Below are positions 1 through 5,867 of a DNA stretch of 7,284 nt, piece by piece. The stretch is from assembly GCA_019137115.1 (NCBI GenBank), contig JAGVSV010000263.1, positions 1 to 7,284 of the forward strand. The letters are read 5' to 3'. The notes under the pieces were generated by a model, which worked only from the letters and a program-made list of their open reading frames with translations, was not told where the DNA came from and made no database searches. Positions within the stretch are counted from its first letter, which is position 1, and the number at the start of each line of letters is the position of its first letter. The position numbers were made by a program, and so were the translations under genes. Source of the DNA: Bacillota bacterium. Its GTDB lineage: Bacteria > Bacillota > Clostridia > Christensenellales > Aristaeellaceae.

Positions 1-291
1 CACAGCCCGCGCCAGCTCGTTGGCGTTGCGCGCCTCGCGCGCGGCGCTGGTCGCCAGCACGAACAGCGCGCCCGCGCCCGCTTCCCGCGCCATTTTGCAC
101 AGGTCGCCCGCTGACTGTGCGGCGCGCCCAATGGCTTCCGTTGACAGCAACCCGTCGGCGTCCAACCCCTGGAACAGATGCGTTTCGATGCGGCGGCGCA
201 CGGGGTTGGAGCGTTCCTTTGTCACATCTGCAACCAGCAGGCGGGTGGAGTTGCTGCCCAGGATCACCACCGCCGCGCGCGGGACGCTCAC
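1..291 (-). CDS. Ppx/GppA family phosphatase, N-terminal part (runs off left edge)
   Basis: Only the first 97 codons are in the window. The protein belongs to the ASKHA-fold exopolyphosphatase/guanosine pentaphosphate phosphatase family, whose members hydrolyse polyphosphate or pppGpp in the cytoplasm. Visible support is the N-terminal phosphate-binding stretch ILGSNSTRLLVADV (residues 10-23), followed by FQGLDADGLLS and a later LATSAAREARN, all in the order usual for this family. The start is GTG at 291-289 and overlaps the TGA stop of the upstream gene as GTGA, so the two are co-transcribed and probably translationally coupled. Oddity: the family pattern is I-D-x-G-S-N-S, but here the Asp position is Ile (residue 10, codon 264-262), so the acidic residue of the phosphate-1 motif is missing. 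Whether this is Ppx, GppA or an inactive relative cannot be settled from the fragment. Confidence 0.88.
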   Translation of the reverse strand, partial: MSVPRAAVVILGSNSTRLLVADVTKERSNPVRRRIETHLFQGLDADGLLSTEAIGRAAQSAGDLCKMAREAGAGALFVLATSAAREARNANELARAV

Positions 292-647
292 GGGTTGGCT
301 TCCGGCGGGGGCACGGTGTAGTTGTCCCAGAGCACCTCGGGGTTGGTCACGACATAGCGGATCTCGCCGGGCGACAGGTAGCCGTATTTTGTGCGCGCCT
401 CGTTGGCGATGAAATCATCCCGCGTGGTTAGCTGCAATTTCTGCGAAAGTTCCGACACCGACCGCTGCTCGGCAGCGTAGAGCTCATTGGCTTGCACCAC
501 GGTGGCGTGCAGCGCCTCCAGGCCGCCGCGTTGCATCGCCAGCAGCCGCCAGCCCACGAACACGACCACCATCAAAACCGCCAAGAACAGCGGCACAGGC
601 ACGCGCACGTGTTTCAACCGGTACCATGCCACCCGTTTCCTCGCCAT
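288..647 (-). CDS. Septum formation initiator family protein (DivIC/FtsB-like), 119 aa
   Basis: A small bitopic membrane protein. Residues 1-16 are basic and cytoplasmic (MARKRVAWYRLKHVRV). Residues about 17-37 form one hydrophobic transmembrane helix. Residues about 40-75 look like a short coiled coil, and residues 79-101 carry the family's C-terminal signature, here FIANEARTKYGYLSPGEI. DivIC/FtsB proteins work with FtsL and DivIB/FtsQ in the divisome, with the coiled coil outside the membrane. An in-frame ATG at 659 would add four residues (MEGE), but I chose the ATG at 647. A GGAGGG site (652-657) lies 4 bases before it, and a TATAAT box at 668-673 would start the transcript almost on top of the 659 codon. 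It is followed with a 4-base overlap by a Ppx/GppA gene. The 3' end codes for a Pro-rich tail. DivIC and FtsB cannot be told apart by sequence alone here. Confidence 0.9.
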   Translation of the reverse strand: MARKRVAWYRLKHVRVPVPLFLAVLMVVVFVGWRLLAMQRGGLEALHATVVQANELYAAEQRSVSELSQKLQLTTRDDFIANEARTKYGYLSPGEIRYVVTNPEVLWDNYTVPPPEANP

Positions 648-651
648 TTCG

Positions 652-657
652 CCCTCC
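652..657 (-). promoter_or_regulatory. Shine-Dalgarno site deciding the DivIC/FtsB-like start
   Basis: On the minus strand this reads GGAGGG and sits 4 bases upstream of the ATG at 647-645. It lies inside the four extra codons that would be translated if the ATG at 659 were used, so it argues for the shorter protein. Confidence 0.7.
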
Positions 658-667
658 ATGTGCGGGC

Positions 668-697
668 ATTATATCATGGCGCTTGGTTGTAAAACAA
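668..697 (-). promoter_or_regulatory. Leftward sigma-A-type promoter for divIC/ftsB-like and ppx/gppA-like genes
   Basis: The minus strand carries a perfect TATAAT -10 box (668-673) and a weaker TTGTTT -35 box (692-697, three of six consensus bases) with an 18-base spacer. The predicted start of transcription is near 661, giving a leader of about 14 bases that contains the GGAGGG ribosome site. The -35 box shares a base with the -35 box of the opposite, rightward promoter. Confidence 0.7.
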
Positions 698-715
698 ACG
701 GCCGGATGGTATACT
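687..715 (+). promoter_or_regulatory. Rightward sigma-A-type promoter for the M42 peptidase-alaS operon
   Basis: TTGTAA (687-692, four of six consensus) and TATACT (710-715, five of six) are separated by exactly 17 bases. Transcription should begin near 722, leaving an untranslated leader of about 50 bases before the ATG at 772. That leader is too short for a T-box or other large riboswitch. Confidence 0.7.
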
Positions 716-733
716 TCCGTTGTTTTTCCGGCC
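700..733. repeat. Inverted repeat around the rightward -10 box (possible operator)
   Basis: GGCCGGA (700-706) and TCCGGCC (727-733) are perfect 7-base inverted copies separated by 20 bases. The rightward -10 box (710-715) and the predicted start of transcription (about 722) lie between or beside the arms. The half-sites are about 2.5 helical turns apart centre to centre. A regulator-binding site is plausible but not shown. The left arm lies upstream of the predicted rightward start, so the repeat cannot fold as an RNA hairpin in that transcript. Confidence 0.4.
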
Positions 734-757
734 TTTTGAAGGCGTTTTCTTACGACG

Positions 758-767
758 AAAGGAAGGG
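758..767 (+). promoter_or_regulatory. Ribosome binding site deciding the first M42 start
   Basis: AAAGGAAGGG, ending 4 bases before the ATG at 772. It fixes the start there. The same frame stays open upstream to 487, but that extension is antisense to the DivIC/FtsB-like gene and lies largely upstream of the promoter. Confidence 0.65.
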
Positions 768-771
768 TTTT

Positions 772-1809
772 ATGCTCATTGAGCAATTCCTTCGCGAGGT
801 GACGGCCATCCCGGGGCTCACCGGCAGCGAGCAGGAGGTGGCCCGCTATATCGCCGATGCCTTTGCGCCGTATGCCGATGAGGTGCGCATTGACAGCGTG
901 CAATCGGTCATTGCGCGCATCAGGGGCGACGGGCCCAAGGTGATGTTCGCCGCGCACCTGGACGAGATCGGGCTGATGGTCAGCGCCATTGAGGAAGACG
1001 GCGCGCTGCGCCTGGGCAATGTGGGCGGGGTCGACCCGCGCATCCTGCCGGGCATGGTGGTGACCGTACTGGGCAGGCAGAAGCTCAAAGGCGTGATCGG
1101 CGCAAAGGCGATTCACCTGCTGTCGCCGGAGGACCGGCAGAAGAACTACAAGCGCGAGGATCTGTACGTCGACCTGGGGCTGCCGTATGACGCGGTGGCG
1201 GAGAACGTGCATGTGGGCGACCTGGTGCAGCTGGAGCAGCGGTTTGTGGAGCTGAAAAACAAGCGCTTTGCTACCAAAACCGCCGATGACCGCGCGTGCG
1301 TGGCGATCATGTACCGCGCGATGCAGCTATTAAAGGGCATGCGCCCGACGGCGGATTTGTACTTTGTCGCCACCTGCCAGGAGGAGATCGGCTGCTATGG
1401 CGCGGTGACGGCCACCTACGGGGTCAAGCCGGATTTCGCGGTGGCGCTGGACGTGTGCCACGCGCAGACGCCGGACGCACCCCGTTCGCGCACGCAGGAA
1501 TTGACCAGCGCGGCGCTGGCGATGGGCCCGTACCTGCACCCGGTGGTGCGCAAAAAGATGGCGGACATCGCCGAGCGCATCAACGTAACGGTGCAGACGG
1601 ATTTGACGCGCGGGTCAACCTCCACGGACGCCGATGAGATCGCGGTGTCCTCCGGCGGTGTGCCCACTGCGCTGCTGGAATTGCCGCTGAAATACATGCA
1701 CACCACGGTGGAAACCTTCGACCTGCGCACGCTGGAGGAAACCGCGCGGCTGCTGGCCCAGTTTGCCGCCGAGGCGGACGCCTCCTGGGAGGACGAGCTA
1801 TGGACTTGA
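772..1809 (+). CDS. M42 family metallopeptidase (aminopeptidase), paralogue 1, 345 aa
   Basis: A cytoplasmic dinuclear-metal aminopeptidase of family M42 (glutamyl aminopeptidase/'endoglucanase M' group, TET peptidases), which removes N-terminal residues from short peptides. The expected ligands are all present by motif: H62 and D64 in AAHLDEIG, bridging D172 in TADDR, catalytic and ligand E204/E205 in CQEEIG, D227 in ALDV, and H310 in KYMHT. Residues about 70-160 correspond to the inserted beta-rich domain that drives oligomer assembly in this family. Length is normal for the family, and there is no signal peptide. The common GG-[TN]-D-[AG]-G segment is replaced by STSTDADEI (282-290), a relaxed version. 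The C-terminus ends in an acidic, Trp-containing tail (EADASWEDELWT). The gene heads the operon and overlaps the next gene by 10 bases. Old annotations as endoglucanase would be unreliable, and the preferred N-terminal residue cannot be read off. Confidence 0.93.
   Translation: MLIEQFLREVTAIPGLTGSEQEVARYIADAFAPYADEVRIDSVQSVIARIRGDGPKVMFAAHLDEIGLMVSAIEEDGALRLGNVGGVDPRILPGMVVTVLGRQKLKGVIGAKAIHLLSPEDRQKNYKREDLYVDLGLPYDAVAENVHVGDLVQLEQRFVELKNKRFATKTADDRACVAIMYRAMQLLKGMRPTADLYFVATCQEEIGCYGAVTATYGVKPDFAVALDVCHAQTPDAPRSRTQELTSAALAMGPYLHPVVRKKMADIAERINVTVQTDLTRGSTSTDADEIAVSSGGVPTALLELPLKYMHTTVETFDLRTLEETARLLAQFAAEADASWEDELWT
1787..1792 (+). promoter_or_regulatory. Shine-Dalgarno site of the second M42 gene, inside the first
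   Basis: GGGAGG lies within the last codons of the first M42 gene, 7 bases before the ATG at 1800. It is immediately preceded by CCTCC (1781-1785), which can pair with it, and by GAGGC (1771-1775), which can pair with GCCTC (1780-1784) instead. Translation of the upstream gene would keep this area unfolded, consistent with translational coupling. Confidence 0.55.
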
Positions 1810-2807
1810 AGCAGTTGACCGACATTGACGCCATCTCCGGCAACGAGGGCGCGCTGCGCAAGGCGATCATGGAAGCCGCAAAGCCGCTGTGCGATGAGCT
1901 GTACATCGACCGCTCGGGCAACGTGATCGCCACGAAACACGGCACCGACGACCGGCTGCCGCACGTGGTGTTCTCCGCGCACATGGACGAGATCGGCTTT
2001 TTGATCAGCGGGCACACCGACGACGGCCTGCTGCGCATCATGCCCGTGGGCGGTATTGACCCGCGCGTGGCGGTCAGCAAGTGGGTGCGCGTGGGCAAGG
2101 ACAACATCCCCGGCGTGATCGGCGCGATGGCCATCCACCTACAATCCCCGGAGGACCGGCAGCGCGTGCTGGGCTTTGACAAGCTGTTCATCGACATTGG
2201 CGCGAAGGACCAGAAGGAAGCCGAGCGGCTGTGCCCGGTGGGCACCTATGCCGCGTTTGACACGCCCTACACGCCCTTTGGCGACGGGTTTGTGGTATCC
2301 AAGGCGCTGGACGACCGCGTGGGCTGTTTCAACCTATTGCGCATCCTGGAGGGCAAGTATGCAGCGCGCGTGACCTGCGCGTTTGTCACCCAGGAGGAAG
2401 TGGGCTTGCGCGGCGCGCGCGGCGCGGGGTATTCCCTGCAGCCGGACATCGCCGTCGTGCTGGAGGGCACCGCGGCCAACGACGTGGGCGACGTGCCCAA
2501 GCGCGCCCGCGTGTGCGAGGCCGGGCAGGGCGTGTGCGTCAGCTTCATGGACGGGGCGTCCATGGCCGACCGGGGGTTATACAAGACCATGCTGTCGCTG
2601 GCCACCAGCGAAGGCATCCCCCACCAGGTCAAGCGCGCGGTGACCGGCGGCAATGACGCCGGCGCCTACCAGCGCGCGGGCATGGGGGCGCGCACGGTGG
2701 TGCTGTCCGTCCCCTGCCGGTACATCCATTCCGGCGCCAGCGTGGCGAAAGTTTCTGACATTGATGCGCAGTTCGCGCTGTCCCAGGCATTTCTCAACAA
2801 CCTGTAA
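1800..2807 (+). CDS. M42 family metallopeptidase (aminopeptidase), paralogue 2, 335 aa
   Basis: Second of three tandem M42 aminopeptidases, predicted cytoplasmic with two metal ions per subunit. Motifs: H61 and D63 in SAHMDEIG, bridging D171 in ALDDR, E199/E200 in TQEEVG, and H310 in RYIHS. GGNDAG (283-288) matches the family's GG-x-D-[AG]-G segment. The residue expected to be the fourth ligand is Glu, not Asp: VVLEGTAAND has E222 where paralogues 1 and 3 have ALDV. Asp or Glu is accepted at this position in clan MH, and I recall an LEGT-type version as a subgroup of M42, so activity is likely kept but specificity may differ. The start ATG at 1800 lies within the previous gene (10-base overlap) behind GGGAGG. 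The stop TAA overlaps the ribosome site of the next gene. Divergence from both neighbours suggests old duplications, not a recent tandem copy. Confidence 0.93.
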   Translation: MDLKQLTDIDAISGNEGALRKAIMEAAKPLCDELYIDRSGNVIATKHGTDDRLPHVVFSAHMDEIGFLISGHTDDGLLRIMPVGGIDPRVAVSKWVRVGKDNIPGVIGAMAIHLQSPEDRQRVLGFDKLFIDIGAKDQKEAERLCPVGTYAAFDTPYTPFGDGFVVSKALDDRVGCFNLLRILEGKYAARVTCAFVTQEEVGLRGARGAGYSLQPDIAVVLEGTAANDVGDVPKRARVCEAGQGVCVSFMDGASMADRGLYKTMLSLATSEGIPHQVKRAVTGGNDAGAYQRAGMGARTVVLSVPCRYIHSGASVAKVSDIDAQFALSQAFLNNL

Positions 2808-2819
2808 GGAGGGCATGAC

Positions 2820-3818
2820 ATGCTTCGCGATACCTTGAAAACCCTGTTGGAGGCCTACGGCGGCGTGGGCAGTGAACATGGCGTGGCCGACGTGATCCGG
2901 GGGCTGCTGGAAGGCCATGTGGACACCATGAAGACCGACGTGATGGGCAACCTGATCGTGGAAAAGTTCGGCACCGACGACAACGGCAAGCGCATCATGA
3001 TCGCCGCGCACATGGACCACATCGGCCTGATCGTGACGCACATTGAGGACAACGGCTTTCTGCGCGTAACCAACGTGGGCGGCATCGGCGTGGACATGGT
3101 GCGCGGCCGCCATGTGGTGTTTGAAAACGGCATGAACGGCGTGTGCTGGGTGGAGCCCAAGGAGACCGGCACCCCGACGCTCAACAACCTGTTTATCGAC
3201 ATCGGCGCGGCCACGGCCGAGGAAGCGGCTGCCCAGGTTAGCCTGGGCGACGTGGCGGTGTACGCACCCAACGTGTTCAACCTGGGTAAGCACCGGGTGG
3301 CCTCCCCCGCCATGGACGACCGCTGCGCCTGCGCGCTGCTGGTGGAGCTTTTGCAGTACGCCGAGGAACAAAAAAACACCATCGTGGGCGTGTTCACCAC
3401 CCAGGAGGAACTGGGCCTGCGCGGCGCGACCGTAGCCGCCTATGCCGTCAACCCGGACATCGGGCTGGCGCTGGACGTGACCGCATGGGGCGACACGCCG
3501 GAGACCAAGCTGCCCGCGGTCAAGTTGGGCGAGGGCCCCGCGGTCAAGATCATGGACCGCTCCATGGTGGCAACCCCGGCGGTGCGCGACGCGCTGTTTA
3601 GCGCGGCGGAGCTGGCCGGCGTCAAGGTACAGCGCGAGGTGCTGGCCTTTGGCGGCACCGATGGCGGCGCGATCCAGCGCACCCGCGCCGGCGTACCCAC
3701 GGGCACGCTGTCCATCCCCTGCCGGTATGTCCATTCCGCGTGCGAAACCATTGACATGCGCGACATGGAAGGCGCGCTCAAGCTGTTGCTGCAGTTTGTC
3801 GACCACGTGGATATCTAA
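2820..3818 (+). CDS. M42 family metallopeptidase (aminopeptidase), paralogue 3, 332 aa
   Basis: Third tandem M42 aminopeptidase, predicted cytoplasmic. The ligand set is complete: H64 and D66 in AAHMDHIG, bridging D166 in AMDDR, E196/E197 in TQEELG, D219 in ALDV, and H305 in RYVHS. GGTDGG (278-283) is the usual glycine-rich segment. In the first motif the residue after H-x-D is His67, where the two upstream paralogues have Glu (HxDEIG). This residue is not a metal ligand, but it lies beside the site and could tune specificity. The start at ATG 2820 follows a strong AAGGAGGG (2806-2813) that includes the last bases of the previous stop codon. The ATG at 2815 is out of frame. The gap to the next gene is 12 bases. 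Length is typical. Substrate preference is unknown. Confidence 0.93.
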   Translation: MLRDTLKTLLEAYGGVGSEHGVADVIRGLLEGHVDTMKTDVMGNLIVEKFGTDDNGKRIMIAAHMDHIGLIVTHIEDNGFLRVTNVGGIGVDMVRGRHVVFENGMNGVCWVEPKETGTPTLNNLFIDIGAATAEEAAAQVSLGDVAVYAPNVFNLGKHRVASPAMDDRCACALLVELLQYAEEQKNTIVGVFTTQEELGLRGATVAAYAVNPDIGLALDVTAWGDTPETKLPAVKLGEGPAVKIMDRSMVATPAVRDALFSAAELAGVKVQREVLAFGGTDGGAIQRTRAGVPTGTLSIPCRYVHSACETIDMRDMEGALKLLLQFVDHVDI

Positions 3819-3823
3819 AGGAG
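3817..3823 (+). promoter_or_regulatory. Shine-Dalgarno site deciding the alaS start
   Basis: AAAGGAG overlaps the stop codon of the third M42 gene and lies 7 bases before ATG 3831. A TTG at 3828 in the same frame would add one residue but has only 4 bases of spacing, so the ATG is preferred. Confidence 0.65.
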
Positions 3824-3830
3824 CACATTG

Positions 3831-5852
3831 ATGAAAACGCTTTCCAGCGACGAGCTGCGCCGCCTGTTTCTGTCCTTTTTTGAGCAGAAGGGGCATGCGG
3901 TGATCCCCTCCGCCTCGCTGATCCCGGAAAATGATCCCACGGTGCTGTTCACCACCGCGGGCATGCACCCGCTGGTGCCGTACCTGATGGGGCAAAAGCA
4001 CCCGGCCGGCAGGCGCCTGGTCAACGTGCAGAAGTGCATCCGCACCGGCGACATTGACGACGTGGGCGACGCAAGCCACCTGACGTTTTTTGAGATGCTG
4101 GGCAACTGGAGCCTGGGCGATTACTTCAAAAAGGAAATGATCCCCTGGAGCTGGGAGTTTTTAACTGACACAAACTGGCTGGGCATCGACCCGGAGCGCC
4201 TGGCGTTCAGCGTGTTTGAGGGCGACGAGACCGCGCCGCGCGATACCGAAAGCCATGACCTGTGGCGCGCCTGCGGCGTGCCGGAGGAGCGGCTGTTCTA
4301 CCTGCCGCGCCAGTACAACTGGTGGGGCCCGGCCGGCCTGACCGGCCCATGCGGCCCGGACACCGAGATGTTCCTGATCACCGACACGCCGGCCTGCGGC
4401 CCGGATTGCACGCCAGCCTGCTCCTGCGGGCATTACCTGGAAATCTGGAACGACGTGTTCATGCAGTACAACAAGCGCAAGGACGGCGCCTATGAGCCCT
4501 TGAGCCAGCAGAACGTGGACACCGGCATGGGACTGGAGCGCACGGTGCTGGTATTGAACGGCAAGAAATCGGTCTACGACACCGACCTGTTTGCGCCCAT
4601 CCTGGCCAAAATCGGGGAGCTGTCGGGCAAGGAATACGCGGGCGCTGATGAAGAAACCACCCGCGCGTTCCGCATCGTGTCCGACCACATGCGCACCGCC
4701 ACCTTTATATTGGGCGACCCGCGCGCGGTGACCCCCAGCAATGTCGACCAGGGGTATGTTTTGAGGCGGCTGATCCGCCGCGCGGTGCGCTTTGGCATGC
4801 AGCTGGGCCTGCAGGAGGGCTTCACCGCGGACATCGCGCAGGTGATCATCGACCAGTACAAAAATGTGTACCCCGAGCTGGAGCAAAACAGCGCCTTTGT
4901 GCTGGAGCAGCTGCTGCTGGAGGAAAAGCGCTTCCAGCGCACGCTGACCCAGGGCACGCGGGAGTTTGAGAAGGTGTTTGCGCGCATCAGCGCCACGGCG
5001 GACACCTTCCGCACCATGCAGGACACCCTGCGCGAGCAGCTGGTAACCAGCGGCATGCTGGATCGCCTGCGTCAGGCGCAGGAAGTGGCCCGCAACGTGG
5101 GCAGCAGCCTGCGACCCACGCCCGAGCTGCAGACAATGGCCGGTGACATCAAGGCCTTCACCGACGCCATCGCCGTGATCGAGGGCTTTGGCGACAAGTT
5201 GAAGGAGTTTTCCGACGGCCTGCGCACGATGGACAGCCGGGACGCGTTCAAGCTGTACGACACCTACGGCTTCCCGATTGAGATGACCATGGAAATGGCG
5301 CACGAGCGGGGGCTGGAGGTCGACCAGGAAGCCTTCAACGAGCGCTTCCGCCAGCACCAGGAGACCTCGCAGGCAGGCGCCGAGCACCGCTTCAAGGGCG
5401 GGCTGGCCGACGCCAGCGAACAGACCACTCGGTTGCACACCGCCACACACCTGCTGCACGCCGCGCTGCGCAAGGTGCTGGGCAATGACGTGCACCAGAA
5501 GGGCTCCAACATCACGGCGGAGCGTCTGCGCTTTGACTTTACCTTTGGCCGGAAGATGACCCCGGAGGAGCTGGCCGAGGTGGAGAAGCTGGTCAACGAG
5601 GCGATCGCGCAAAAGTCCCCGATCACCATGAAGGAAATGACGGTGGACGAAGCCAAGGAACTGGGTGCCATCGGCCTGTTTGAAAGCAAGTACGGCGAGC
5701 GCGTGCGCGTGTACAAAATGGGCGATTTTTCCATGGAAATCTGCGGCGGCCCGCACGCGGACAACACGGGCGATCTGAAGAGCTTCAAAATCCAGAAGGA
5801 GGAAAGCTCCTCCGCAGGCGTCCGCCGCATCAAGGCGGTCGTGGGCGCGTAA
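3831..5852 (+). CDS. alaS: Alanyl-tRNA synthetase, short form without C-Ala domain, 673 aa
   Basis: Class II synthetase that activates alanine and charges tRNA-Ala, with an editing domain against mischarging. Catalytic core (about 1-240): LFTTAGMHPL, NVQKCIRTGD, FFEMLGNWSLGDYFK (86-100), NWWGPAGLTGPCGPD and GMGLERT (232-238). A cysteine group C189, C193, C197, C199 precedes EIWNDVFM. The tRNA-binding helical domain has SNVDQGYVLRRLIRRA (303-318) and KLYDTYGFP (474-482). N304 and D477 appear to match the two E. coli residues that read the G3:U70 pair. The editing domain has H536-x3-H540 and C638-GGP-H642. The protein stops at EESSSAGVRRIKAVVGA, where ordinary bacterial AlaRS (about 870 residues) continues into a coiled coil and the C-Ala domain. 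Residues about 384-468 are an extra linker not found in E. coli. Motif wording resembles short AlaRS of candidate-phyla bacteria, from memory. It is the last gene of the operon and is intact up to its TAA stop. Confidence 0.93.
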   Translation: MKTLSSDELRRLFLSFFEQKGHAVIPSASLIPENDPTVLFTTAGMHPLVPYLMGQKHPAGRRLVNVQKCIRTGDIDDVGDASHLTFFEMLGNWSLGDYFKKEMIPWSWEFLTDTNWLGIDPERLAFSVFEGDETAPRDTESHDLWRACGVPEERLFYLPRQYNWWGPAGLTGPCGPDTEMFLITDTPACGPDCTPACSCGHYLEIWNDVFMQYNKRKDGAYEPLSQQNVDTGMGLERTVLVLNGKKSVYDTDLFAPILAKIGELSGKEYAGADEETTRAFRIVSDHMRTATFILGDPRAVTPSNVDQGYVLRRLIRRAVRFGMQLGLQEGFTADIAQVIIDQYKNVYPELEQNSAFVLEQLLLEEKRFQRTLTQGTREFEKVFARISATADTFRTMQDTLREQLVTSGMLDRLRQAQEVARNVGSSLRPTPELQTMAGDIKAFTDAIAVIEGFGDKLKEFSDGLRTMDSRDAFKLYDTYGFPIEMTMEMAHERGLEVDQEAFNERFRQHQETSQAGAEHRFKGGLADASEQTTRLHTATHLLHAALRKVLGNDVHQKGSNITAERLRFDFTFGRKMTPEELAEVEKLVNEAIAQKSPITMKEMTVDEAKELGAIGLFESKYGERVRVYKMGDFSMEICGGPHADNTGDLKSFKIQKEESSSAGVRRIKAVVGA

Positions 5853-5867
5853 ACCGCTGACCGCACG

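Noticed and set aside
700..748. Leader terminator or attenuator before the first M42 gene
   Set aside because: The left arm of the 7-base repeat is upstream of the predicted start, and the remaining GCCTT-TTG-AAGGC hairpin (731-743) has only 5 pairs with a short T run, which is too weak to call.
487..771. In-frame N-terminal extension of the first M42 gene
   Set aside because: It lies antisense to the DivIC/FtsB-like gene, mostly upstream of the predicted promoter, and does not resemble an M42 N-terminus. The ATG at 772 has a good ribosome site and gives a normal family length.
722..771. T-box or other riboswitch controlling the alaS operon
   Set aside because: The leader is only about 50 bases, with no room for the T-box stems and no specifier or T-box sequence seen.
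2577..4079. 500-codon open frame on the minus strand
   Set aside because: Antisense to the second and third M42 genes and the start of alaS. Its His/Ala/Val-rich product is the usual shadow of GC-rich coding sequence, with no recognisable motif.
3831..5852. AlaX-type trans-editing protein instead of a synthetase
   Set aside because: AlaX proteins lack the aminoacylation core. Here all class II catalytic motifs are present ahead of the editing domain.
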